From: Pseudomonadales bacterium
GTDB lineage: Bacteria > Pseudomonadota > Gammaproteobacteria > Pseudomonadales > Azotimanducaceae
Direction: 5' to 3'
Assembly: GCA_022448765.1 (NCBI GenBank)
Contig: JAKUTI010000192.1
Location: 1 to 5,366, forward strand
DNA: 5,366 bases
Shown here: positions 1-5,366 of the stretch, in pieces
Numbering within the stretch: position 1 is the stretch's first letter
Layout of the letters: each line of letters opens with the position of its first letter
The notes under the pieces: model-generated
The model's database searches: none
Seen by the model: only the letters and a program-made list of their open reading frames with translations
What the model was told of the DNA's origin: nothing
Position numbers and translations under genes: made by a program

Positions 1-50
1 GCTGCTGCCTGACCGGCGGCATGTCCGGCACCGATAATTACGATAGCCAT
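1..50 (-). CDS. N-terminus of a probable FAD/NAD(P)-dependent oxidoreductase (partial)
   Basis: Only the first 16 codons lie in the window; the gene continues beyond the left edge. Read from an ATG at 50-48 on the minus strand, the peptide is MAIVIIGAGHAAGQAA: a short hydrophobic beta strand followed by a glycine-rich turn. This is the first beta-alpha unit of a Rossmann fold that binds the ADP part of FAD. The GAGHAAGQ form is common in ferredoxin/rubredoxin reductase-like flavoproteins, but with so few residues the substrate cannot be named. A purine-rich AGAGAAAAG directly precedes the ATG and could serve as a weak ribosome binding site. The gene lies 84 bases downstream of the DUF1820-type gene on the same strand, so the two may be cotranscribed. 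The family call rests on one motif; any dinucleotide-binding enzyme starting this way remains possible. Confidence 0.6.
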   Translation of the reverse strand, partial: MAIVIIGAGHAAGQAA

Positions 51-106
51 CTTTTCTCTAGCGCAGTAATACTAAGCGGCTATTGTAGTGTTGCTCGGCC
101 CCCCGA

Positions 107-121
107 AACACATTTTGTGTT
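107..121. repeat. Short perfect inverted repeat between two minus-strand genes
   Basis: AACACA (107-112) and TGTGTT (116-121) form a perfect 6-bp stem with a 3-base TTT loop, 13 bases past the stop codon of the DUF1820-type gene. The stem is AT-rich and has no T run after it in the minus-strand direction (the next bases are TCGGGG), so it is not a canonical intrinsic terminator. It could be a weak RNA 3'-end structure, a small protein-binding palindrome, or chance. Confidence 0.3.
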
Positions 122-134
122 AGCGAATATACGG

Positions 135-464
135 TTAGCCTTTCTTGTCGGGCATTGGAAGAGGAAAGGGCGTCACCGTTGCACCGGCACCGTCTGTGAT
201 CTTGGCGGTACCTTCCTTTTCCACTTCGTCGACACGGACGATGGCGTGGATGGGTATAAAGCTCCGTTGTACCCCAGCGAATTCGTTGCGAAGTTTGTCT
301 TCGCCAGGATCGATGACCATCTGTGATTTTTCACCGAAAACGTAATCTTCGATCTCGACGAAGCCGTACAGATCGCTCTGATAAATCGAATGGGCGTAGA
401 CCTCATAGATCTGCCCTTGATTGTGGAAATAAATTCGATAGATATGTTTCTGATCGTCTGCCAT
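135..464 (-). CDS. DUF1820 family conserved hypothetical protein
   Basis: A 109-residue protein, ATG at 464-462 and TAA at 137-135. It has no signal peptide, no membrane segment and no cysteine, so it is likely cytoplasmic. Three blocks look like conserved family signatures: IYRIYFHNQGQIYEVYA near residues 8-24, an acidic/aromatic stretch YGFVEIEDYVFGEKSQMVID around 33-52, and RSFIPIHAIVRVDEVEKEG around 67-85, ending in a proline-rich tail (VTPFPLPMP, 96-104). From memory this matches DUF1820, a small family mostly of gammaproteobacteria encoded beside miaB, as in Pseudomonas. Its function is not known and none is assigned here. The gene is divergent from miaB, with about 100 bases between the starts. 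No strong Shine-Dalgarno precedes the ATG. High confidence that it is a real gene; family assignment is from recall. Confidence 0.88.
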   Translation of the reverse strand: MADDQKHIYRIYFHNQGQIYEVYAHSIYQSDLYGFVEIEDYVFGEKSQMVIDPGEDKLRNEFAGVQRSFIPIHAIVRVDEVEKEGTAKITDGAGATVTPFPLPMPDKKG

Positions 465-494
465 TGAAAATTTCGCAGGTCTCGTCTTTCTATA

Positions 495-520
495 AGTATA
501 GTCGATGCCGAGGATTTCAA
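495..520 (-). promoter_or_regulatory. Possible promoter for the DUF1820-type gene
   Basis: On the minus strand, TTGAAA (520-515) is followed by TATACT (500-495), each 5 of 6 to the sigma-70 hexamers. The spacer is only 14 bases, which is too short for a standard promoter, so one hexamer is probably not used or another -10 in the AT-rich run 490-500 is. Transcription would begin near 488, about 24 bases before the ATG. CTTGAAA also resembles a sigma-32 -35 element, but no CCCCAT-like -10 follows. Confidence 0.25.
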
Positions 521-533
521 GGTGCCCTATAAT
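505..533 (+). promoter_or_regulatory. Probable sigma-70 promoter for miaB
   Basis: A perfect TATAAT -10 (528-533) stands 17 bases after a weak -35 candidate ATGCCG (505-510, 3 of 6 matches). The predicted transcript start, near 540, leaves a leader of about 28 bases to the ATG at 569. A start at the GTG at 554 would leave only about 14 bases, which supports 569. The element overlaps the promoter-like hexamers for the divergent gene. Confidence 0.5.
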
Positions 534-559
534 CGCCCGCCGAATTACGGTCCGTGGTT

Positions 560-564
560 AGGTG
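560..564 (+). promoter_or_regulatory. Ribosome binding site deciding the miaB start
   Basis: AGGTG lies 4 bases before the ATG at 569 (6 bases measured from the AGG core), a standard Shine-Dalgarno distance. The alternative in-frame GTG at 554 has only a weak ACGG upstream, so this site favours 569. Confidence 0.55.
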
Positions 565-568
565 CCCG

Positions 569-1879
569 ATGAAGCTTTTTCTAGAAACCCAAGGTTGCCA
601 GATGAACGAGTACGACTCGTCTCGAATAGCCGACCTGCTTGGGGATACGCATCAAGCGACACTCGTAGAGGAGGAACGGGACGCGGACGTCATTCTCTTA
701 AACACCTGTGCAATACGAGAGAAAGCTCAAGAGAAAGTATTTCACCAATTGGGTCGGTGGCGACGACTTAAAGTCGAACGTCCGGACCTGATCATCGGCG
801 TCGGTGGTTGCGTAGCTAGCCAGGAGGGCGCGGCAATAACCACGAGAGCGCCTTTCGTCGATGTAGTGTTTGGCCCTCAAACGCTCCACCGCCTTCCCAA
901 GATGATCGATGAGTTTAGGGAGTCGAGGAAAGCTGTCGTTGATATTAGCTTCCCCAAGATTGAAAAATTTGATCATCTTCCAAGACCCAGTGCAGGCGGA
1001 GCTTCGAAATATGTCTCCGTTATGGAAGGGTGCAATAAGTACTGTAGTTTTTGTGTGGTACCACACACTCGCGGTAATGAAGTGAGCCGGCCAAAGAGGG
1101 ACGTACTTCAAGAGGTCCGTGAAGTCGCTGGACAAGGCGTCCGGGAGATCAATTTTCTTGGACAAAATGTGAACGCATACCGCGGCCAGTCGGATGACGG
1201 TGTCGCCGACTTATCGGAGCTGATTCGTGAAGCGGCCCTTGTCGAAGGAATTGATCGTATTCGCTTCACGACGTCGCATCCGGTGGAATTTACCGATAGC
1301 TTGGTTGACACCTATCGCGATGTCCCAGAACTTGCCAGCCACTTGCATTTGCCGGTTCAATCCGGATCGGATCGTATCCTCGCCAAGATGAGACGGCGCC
1401 ATACACGGCTGGAATATAAGTCGCTCGTTCGCAAGATTCGAAAAGCACGACCGGATATCTACATTTCGTCAGATTTTATCGTGGGATTTCCGGGTGAGAC
1501 GGATGAAGATTTTGAAGATACGATGGAACTGGTTAGGTCGCTCGATTTCGATCTGTCATATAGCTTCATATACAGCCCGAGACCCGGGACGCCGGCGGCG
1601 TCTCTGCCCGACCCGACGCGAATGGAGGTCAAACGACACCGCCTTTCGATCTTGCAAGATCAACTTCGTAAGCAGGCACGGCGCCATGCCCTCGCAATGG
1701 TAGGGGGTGTGGAAAGGATTTTGGTGACAGGGCCCTCTCGAAAGGACCCTGGAGAATTCCAAGGGCGTACCGAGAATAATCGCGTGGTGAATTTCCGTGA
1801 CGGTGTCAACGGTACGTTTGTTGACGTCGTGATCGAAGAAGCGCTACCCAATTCTTTGCGTGGGCGGATTAGGGTGTAA
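569..1879 (+). CDS. miaB: tRNA-2-methylthio-N6-dimethylallyladenosine synthase MiaB
   Basis: A radical-SAM methylthiotransferase that adds a methylthio group to C2 of i6A at position 37 of tRNAs reading UNN codons, giving ms2i6A after MiaA has acted. The 436-residue protein has the three expected parts. The N-terminal UPF0004 domain carries the auxiliary-cluster cysteines C10 (QGCQMNEYDS), C47 (NTCAIREKA) and C81. The radical-SAM core has C155, C159 and C162 in CNKYCSFC followed by VVPHTRG, and later LHLPVQSGS and SDFIVGFPGET. A C-terminal TRAM-like RNA-binding region runs from about residue 374 to the end. NTCAIREKAQEKVFHQLG is MiaB-like rather than RimO-like. The ATG at 569 is preferred over the in-frame GTG at 554 because of a well-placed AGGTG and the family N-terminus. 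Length is slightly below E. coli MiaB but normal for the family. All six cluster cysteines are present, so it should be functional. Confidence 0.97.
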   Translation: MKLFLETQGCQMNEYDSSRIADLLGDTHQATLVEEERDADVILLNTCAIREKAQEKVFHQLGRWRRLKVERPDLIIGVGGCVASQEGAAITTRAPFVDVVFGPQTLHRLPKMIDEFRESRKAVVDISFPKIEKFDHLPRPSAGGASKYVSVMEGCNKYCSFCVVPHTRGNEVSRPKRDVLQEVREVAGQGVREINFLGQNVNAYRGQSDDGVADLSELIREAALVEGIDRIRFTTSHPVEFTDSLVDTYRDVPELASHLHLPVQSGSDRILAKMRRRHTRLEYKSLVRKIRKARPDIYISSDFIVGFPGETDEDFEDTMELVRSLDFDLSYSFIYSPRPGTPAASLPDPTRMEVKRHRLSILQDQLRKQARRHALAMVGGVERILVTGPSRKDPGEFQGRTENNRVVNFRDGVNGTFVDVVIEEALPNSLRGRIRV

Positions 1880-1982
1880 TGCCTCTTAGAATCGCCAACT
1901 TCGGGTAATGAGCGGCTCTCAATCGCGAAATCTAAGCTCGTTGTGGCGTTGATCTATACGACAATTTGAATCGAATGCCGAT

Positions 1983-2010
1983 TTGACAGGCGAAATCGCA
2001 TCGCTATGCT
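1983..2010 (+). promoter_or_regulatory. Possible internal promoter overlapping the annotated phoL start
   Basis: A perfect -35 TTGACA (1983-1988), a 16-base spacer and TATGCT (2005-2010, 4 of 6 to TATAAT, keeping the TA and final T). Transcription would begin around 2017, inside the frame opened by the ATG at 2006, so it could serve phoL only if translation begins further on, for example at the GTG at 2060. It would let phoL-ybeY-ybeX-lnt be expressed apart from miaB. No sigma-32-type CCCCAT -10 is visible here, although the E. coli counterpart operon is known to be heat-inducible. Confidence 0.35.
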
Positions 2011-3094
2011 TGACGGCTCAGGGAATGGACATCAAACCGACTTGAGTGATGAGTCGCGCGTGGTCGCACTGACCACAAACTTAAACCTAGAACCTAACGA
2101 TTCGCGCCGTTTGGCGTCGCTTTGTGGTCCTTTCGATCAAAATCTTAAGCATCTAGAGAAACGTTTAGGAATTGATATACGGAACCGAGGAAACGCGTTT
2201 CAGCTCACGGGGCCCGAACAGGGAGTACAAGCAGGTAGCGCGCTGTTGTCACAGCTCTATGTTGAGACCCGCGATGCCAATACGCTTGACCCAGATACAG
2301 TGCATTTGTTCCTGCAAGAGGCTGGCGTGCAAGACTTAGTTGCTCGACGTCAAGCAGAAGCCGAGCACGAGGGCGCCGTTATCTCGACTCGCCGGAAACC
2401 GATCAAACCCCGCGGTGCGAATCAAATACGGTATGTCGAGCGAATTCGTCAACACGATGTCAATTTTGGCATAGGGCCTGCCGGGACTGGCAAAACCTAT
2501 CTAGGCGTAGCGTGCGCGGTTGAAGCGTTGGAAAATAGGAGCGTCAGTCGAATTCTACTGGTTCGACCAGCGGTGGAAGCCGGAGAAAAGCTGGGGTTTT
2601 TGCCGGGAGATCTGTCCCAAAAAATTGATCCTTATTTGCGTCCTCTATACGACGCACTATATGAAATGCTTGGCGTTGAACGGGTCAATAAATACATCGA
2701 AAGGAACGTCATTGAGGTGGCACCCCTGGCCTTCATGCGCGGCCGAACGCTCAACAGTTCTTTTATTATTCTTGATGAGGCCCAAAACACGACACTCGAA
2801 CAAATGAAAATGTTCTTGACGCGTATTGGTTTTGGTTCGACCGCTGTTATTACGGGAGATGTGACTCAAATCGATCTTCCGATAGGAAGCGGTCAGCGGT
2901 CGGGCTTAATCCATGTCCTACGTGTGCTGGAGGACGTTAAGGGGTTGAGTTTTACTCACTTCGAGTCGAAGGACGTCGTTCGCCACCCCCTAGTACAGCG
3001 CATTGTTGAAGCGTATGCACGGGAGGACACCTTGCGTTCAACACGCAACCCCGATCTTGAGCAACGGAGCGATATAGGTGGTTCAGGTAATTGA
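2006..3094 (+). CDS. ybeZ: PhoH-like NTPase PhoL/YbeZ
   Basis: A PhoH-family P-loop NTPase of the PhoL/YbeZ type, a cytoplasmic protein known to associate with YbeY and implicated in rRNA processing. An N-terminal KH-like region (about residues 27-115, with RRLASLCGPFDQNLKHLEKR and a family-typical FQLTG) is followed by the PhoH domain (about 130-340). Visible motifs are Walker A GPAGTGKT at 157-164, RPAVEAGEKLGFLPGDLSQK at 187-206, Walker B FIILDEAQN at 253-261, and GDVTQIDLP at 284-292. All catalytic elements are intact. The coordinates use the ATG at 2006 (362 residues), but that ATG has no Shine-Dalgarno at a usable distance and its first 18 residues look unconserved. A GTG at 2060 with GAG six bases upstream gives 344 residues and puts the conserved LEP at residues 10-12, as in E. 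coli YbeZ. The stop overlaps ybeY by 17 bases. Identity is certain; the start is not. Confidence 0.95.
   Translation: MLDGSGNGHQTDLSDESRVVALTTNLNLEPNDSRRLASLCGPFDQNLKHLEKRLGIDIRNRGNAFQLTGPEQGVQAGSALLSQLYVETRDANTLDPDTVHLFLQEAGVQDLVARRQAEAEHEGAVISTRRKPIKPRGANQIRYVERIRQHDVNFGIGPAGTGKTYLGVACAVEALENRSVSRILLVRPAVEAGEKLGFLPGDLSQKIDPYLRPLYDALYEMLGVERVNKYIERNVIEVAPLAFMRGRTLNSSFIILDEAQNTTLEQMKMFLTRIGFGSTAVITGDVTQIDLPIGSGQRSGLIHVLRVLEDVKGLSFTHFESKDVVRHPLVQRIVEAYAREDTLRSTRNPDLEQRSDIGGSGN
3066..3069 (+). promoter_or_regulatory. Ribosome binding site deciding the ybeY GTG start
   Basis: GGAG sits 8 bases before the GTG at 3078, inside the end of phoL. This favours the non-ATG start over the later in-frame ATG at 3114. 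It also implies that ribosomes finishing phoL pass over the ybeY start. Confidence 0.6.
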
Positions 3095-3512
3095 CGTTCA
3101 AGTCGGGACTAATATGAACGTCCCTAACGAGGAGAGTCTTGGCGACTACGCGAAAGCGGCGATGGAGACTGAGACGGGTGCCCTGTGTATTCGGGTGGTT
3201 GGCGAAGACGAGGGCCGAGCCCTTAATTTCCAATTTTGTGCAAAGAACCGTCCGACCAATGTGCTCTCATTTGTTAGTGAGCTACCTGGTTCCCTCGGCG
3301 ACATTGCAATCTGTGCCCCGGTAGTCGAGGCCGAAGCGGAAACACAATCAAAATCAATCGCGGACCATTATGCCCACATGGTCGTTCATGGAGTATTGCA
3401 TCTGCGTGGATTCAAGCATGGCAATGCGGTTCAAACGTCGCTAATGGAAGAACGTGAAATTGAAATTCTAAGAAGTTTTGGCATAGCAGATCCCTACGAA
3501 ATTTATGACTGA
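3078..3512 (+). CDS. ybeY: Endoribonuclease-like rRNA maturation factor YbeY, divergent
   Basis: A UPF0054 single-domain metalloprotein, known from E. coli to act in 16S rRNA 3'-end maturation and 70S ribosome quality control. The 144-residue protein starts at GTG 3078: VQVIDVQVG aligns with the E. coli N-terminus and GGAG lies 8 bases upstream. The zinc-binding HxxxHxxxxxH motif is intact (H104, H108, H114 in HGVLHLRGFKH), as are PTNVLSF (59-65) and LGD (73-75). Several usually constant positions differ. The motif normally reading Y-R-G-K-D before PTNVLSF is F-C-A-K-N here, so the conserved Arg equivalent to E. coli R59 is Cys54. LSFPFE is LSFVSE, and GYDH is GFKH with the usual acidic D/E-rich segment after it altered. 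The frame is uninterrupted and the operon position is normal, so it is kept as a gene, though activity could differ from the family. It overlaps phoL by 17 bases and ybeX by 8. Confidence 0.94.
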   Translation: MVQVIDVQVGTNMNVPNEESLGDYAKAAMETETGALCIRVVGEDEGRALNFQFCAKNRPTNVLSFVSELPGSLGDIAICAPVVEAEAETQSKSIADHYAHMVVHGVLHLRGFKHGNAVQTSLMEEREIEILRSFGIADPYEIYD

Positions 3513-4341
3513 AATTGACGAAAAACGCCCCCGATGGCGTGAATGGTTGGACGAGCTCTTTTCGCCGGAACTTGATGCTGAGCACTTAGGGTTCCAGGAT
3601 CTCTTGCGCGAAGCTGCTTCCCGTGACCTCTTAAATGCTGACGCCGTCAACATTATTTATGGCGCGTTACAAGTGGCCGATATGCAAGCTAGGGATATCA
3701 TGATTCCGCGTTCGCAGATGGCAAGCGTAAGCGCCGAGGCGCGATTGGCGGAGTTTTTGCCGTTCGTCATCGAACAAAAGCACTCTCGATATCCGGTAAT
3801 CGGCGACGATTTGGACGACGTCAAAGGAATCTTGCACGCGAAAGATATTCTGCCGTGGACGCTGGAAGATGATTGGGACGAATTTGATATCAAAGACGTC
3901 ATTCGTCCAGCTCCGGTGGTTCCAGAGAGCAAGCGCTTGAACGATTTACTGCAAGAATTTCGATCAACCCGGAACCATATGGCGATTGTGATTGATGAAT
4001 ACGGGCACGTGTCGGGAATGGTCACGATCGAAGACGTGCTTGAACAAATAGTTGGTGATATTGAAGATGAGCACGACATCGATGATGACAGTTTTATCAA
4101 GGAACTGGACGAACGCAGCTTCACTGTTAAAGGCATCACGACTATTGAAGATTTTAATAATTATTTTCAGACTCATTTTGACGCGGAGCAGTTCGACACG
4201 ATTGGAGGCATCGTTGCGAAAGAGTTTGGTTACCTGCCGAAGCGCGAGGAAACGGTAATTGTTGAAGGATTCGCGTTCAAAGTATTGAACGCGGACAGCC
4301 GGCGAATTCGGCTACTGCATCTCACTTGCCCACGAAGCTGA
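3505..4341 (+). CDS. ybeX: CBS-domain CorC/HlyC family protein YbeX
   Basis: A soluble 278-residue protein of the CorC/YbeX group, with two CBS domains and a C-terminal CorC_HlyC (transporter-associated) domain. It lacks the membrane DUF21/CNNM domain, as E. coli CorC does. Such proteins bind adenine nucleotides through the CBS pair and are linked to Mg2+/Co2+ efflux or magnesium homeostasis and, in E. coli, to ribosome function. CBS1 spans about residues 64-120 (ARDIMIPRSQM, SRYPVIGDD, GILHAKDIL). CBS2 spans about 130-187 (HMAIVIDEYGHVSGMVTIED, then LEQIVGDIEDEHD). The CorC_HlyC domain spans about 200-274 (DTIGGIVAKEFGYLPKR, ADSRRIRLLHL). The ATG overlaps the ybeY stop by 8 bases, with only a weak upstream site, suggesting translational coupling. 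The strongly acidic stretch at 184-197 is normal for the family. Length is slightly under the E. coli protein, mainly in the C-terminal tail. Whether it acts on cobalt, magnesium or only indirectly cannot be told from sequence. Confidence 0.95.
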   Translation: MTEIDEKRPRWREWLDELFSPELDAEHLGFQDLLREAASRDLLNADAVNIIYGALQVADMQARDIMIPRSQMASVSAEARLAEFLPFVIEQKHSRYPVIGDDLDDVKGILHAKDILPWTLEDDWDEFDIKDVIRPAPVVPESKRLNDLLQEFRSTRNHMAIVIDEYGHVSGMVTIEDVLEQIVGDIEDEHDIDDDSFIKELDERSFTVKGITTIEDFNNYFQTHFDAEQFDTIGGIVAKEFGYLPKREETVIVEGFAFKVLNADSRRIRLLHLTCPRS

Positions 4342-4361
4342 AACCCTTTAGTAGCAAGTTG

Positions 4362-5366
4362 ATGAGCGCCGCGGCACTTTTCGCGGGCGCGATCTATCCG
4401 CTTGCGTTTGCACCCTTCGATTGGTGGGTGATCGCGTTAGTTTCTGCGGCGCTTCTATACGGCATTATCAAGAACGCCGTGACTGGCCGACGTGCTTTCC
4501 TTTGGGCGTGGCTTTTTGGCATCGGGAAATATGCGGTTGGCACGTCTTGGATATACGTCAGCATTCATGTGCATGGTGCGGCAACGATTCCGTTGGCACT
4601 AACGCTTGTCGCGATCTTTGTTGCGGGTATGGCTGTTTTTTCGGGCTTCTACGGATGGTGTTGGTTTTACACACGCACCGGCCGCCCCCTGATCGATGTC
4701 GTGAGTTTTGTCTCCATTTGGGCATTGGGTGAATGGGTGCTTACGTGGGTTTTAACAGGGTTTCCTTGGCTTTTCGCCGGGTACGCGTTGTTGGACACCC
4801 CGCTGGCTTCATTCGCTCCGATTGGTGGGGTATTGGTTGTTGGCATCGTGGGTCTTTTATCGGGACTCCTAATTTTTGAGGCCTGGAACAAGCCTGGTCT
4901 ACTATTGGTTGCTGCGGGGCCGTGGCTCGTTGCCTGGGTAATTGCCGACCAGAACTGGGTCTCACCGACAAAGCAATTCAGTGTTGCTCTGGTCCAGGGC
5001 AACGTTGCTCAGGAAACAAAATGGCTTCCCGAAAGCGCGCAGCCAATACTCGATCGGTACGAAGGGTTATCTGATCACGCTTGGGAAAACGATCTGGTGA
5101 TTTGGCCCGAAGCAGCCATCACGGTGCCCTATATGCGGGCATTGCCGTACCTTCGAGCCATGGGCAATAAAACGGAAGGAGCATTGATCCTGGGCATACC
5201 TTTGGTAGAAATCGGGTCGGATGATGGCTATGTCCATCGAAATGCTGCCGTTGTTGTTGGCGATGGTTCGGGGCACTACATCAAGCGGAAATTGGTGCCG
5301 TTCGGTGAATTTGTTCCGTTCGAGAGGGTCTTAAGAGGCGTCATCACGTTTTTCGATCTACCCATG
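4362..5366 (+). CDS. lnt: Apolipoprotein N-acyltransferase Lnt (5' part; runs off the right edge)
   Basis: An inner-membrane enzyme that transfers an acyl chain from phospholipid to the N-terminal cysteine of apolipoproteins, the last step of lipoprotein maturation before Lol sorting. The 335 codons present read through to the window end. Hydrophobic helices fill about residues 2-196, with the hallmark GTSWIYVSIH (60-69) and TGFPWLFAGY (132-141). The nitrilase-like periplasmic domain starts near 206 (FSVALVQGNVAQETKW). The catalytic Glu is E250 in VIWPEAA, and the catalytic Lys is K308 in KRKLVPFGEF, eight residues before the essential Glu E316. The nucleophilic Cys lies beyond the window. 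The coordinates use the ATG at 4362, 20 bases after the ybeX stop, but its ribosome site is weak. An in-frame TTG at 4326, overlapping ybeX by 16 bases, would add PTKLKPFSSKL, a basic cytoplasmic leader of the usual family length. The enzyme identity is firm, the start is not. Confidence 0.95.
   Translation, partial: MSAAALFAGAIYPLAFAPFDWWVIALVSAALLYGIIKNAVTGRRAFLWAWLFGIGKYAVGTSWIYVSIHVHGAATIPLALTLVAIFVAGMAVFSGFYGWCWFYTRTGRPLIDVVSFVSIWALGEWVLTWVLTGFPWLFAGYALLDTPLASFAPIGGVLVVGIVGLLSGLLIFEAWNKPGLLLVAAGPWLVAWVIADQNWVSPTKQFSVALVQGNVAQETKWLPESAQPILDRYEGLSDHAWENDLVIWPEAAITVPYMRALPYLRAMGNKTEGALILGIPLVEIGSDDGYVHRNAAVVVGDGSGHYIKRKLVPFGEFVPFERVLRGVITFFDLPM

Noticed and set aside
21..326. A 101-codon plus-strand frame at the left edge
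   Set aside because: It runs antisense to the DUF1820-type gene and the flavoprotein start; the minus-strand proteins have recognisable family motifs and this one does not.
698..1165. A 155-codon open frame on the minus strand inside miaB
   Set aside because: It lies wholly antisense to well-conserved MiaB coding sequence, has no recognisable domain, and its composition looks like a shadow frame.
1880..2005. Gap between miaB and phoL considered for a small RNA, terminator or mobile-element remnant
   Set aside because: No stable hairpin with a T run, no tRNA-like or repeat structure, and no convincing small gene; only the promoter-like hexamers at its right end and a short repeated CGAAATC were seen.
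3688..4063. Acidic stretch and CBS pair in YbeX as a possible novel sensor
   Set aside because: The layout, the DEYGHVSGMVTIED block and the acidic IEDEHD segment are standard for the CorC/YbeX family.
3657..4139. A 160-codon Ser/Ile-rich open frame on the minus strand inside ybeX
   Set aside because: The serine richness is the antisense image of the Asp/Glu/Asn-rich YbeX coding strand; there is no domain and no ribosome site.
1..5366. Search for a CRISPR array, prophage, insertion sequence, toxin-antitoxin or defence system
   Set aside because: No spaced direct repeats, terminal inverted repeats, transposase or integrase motifs were found; every gene belongs to a known chromosomal locus.

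Overview
The window is an ordinary chromosomal housekeeping locus of a gammaproteobacterium. G+C is roughly half by eye, coding density is high, and the gene order is the one known from Pseudomonas and many relatives: a DUF1820-type gene divergent from miaB, followed by phoL/ybeZ, ybeY, ybeX/corC and lnt. The proteins match gammaproteobacterial family members in motifs and length. The genus cannot be named from sequence reading alone. I see no phage, transposon, CRISPR, toxin-antitoxin or tRNA/rRNA signature, and no previously undescribed system.

Layout. Minus strand, left edge: the first 16 codons of a probable FAD/NAD(P)-dependent oxidoreductase (1-50), preceded in its transcription direction by a small DUF1820-type gene (135-464). 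Bases 465-568 are a compact divergent intergenic region with a perfect TATAAT facing miaB and a weaker promoter-like arrangement facing the DUF1820 gene. Plus strand: miaB (569-1879), a 126-base gap with a good -35 consensus near its right end, phoL (2006-3094, true start possibly 2060), ybeY (3078-3512), ybeX (3505-4341) and lnt (from about 4362, or 4326, cut off by the right edge). phoL/ybeY and ybeY/ybeX overlap by 17 and 8 bases, and lnt begins at or within 20 bases of the ybeX stop, so these four genes are very probably one translationally coupled operon.

How the genes work together. MiaB modifies A37 of tRNAs reading UNN codons. PhoL and YbeY are an NTPase and an RNase-like metalloprotein linked to 16S rRNA maturation and ribosome quality control. 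YbeX is a CBS/CorC-type protein linked to magnesium homeostasis and ribosome function. Lnt completes lipoprotein maturation in the inner membrane. The grouping joins translation quality with envelope biogenesis.

Main points for a second look: (1) YbeY keeps its three metal-binding histidines but has Cys where the family's conserved active-cleft Arg (E. coli R59) should be, with other changes at normally constant positions; (2) the phoL start is ambiguous, because a TTGACA-N16-TATGCT promoter match overlaps the ATG at 2006 and a GTG at 2060 gives the family's usual N-terminus; (3) the lnt start is also ambiguous.
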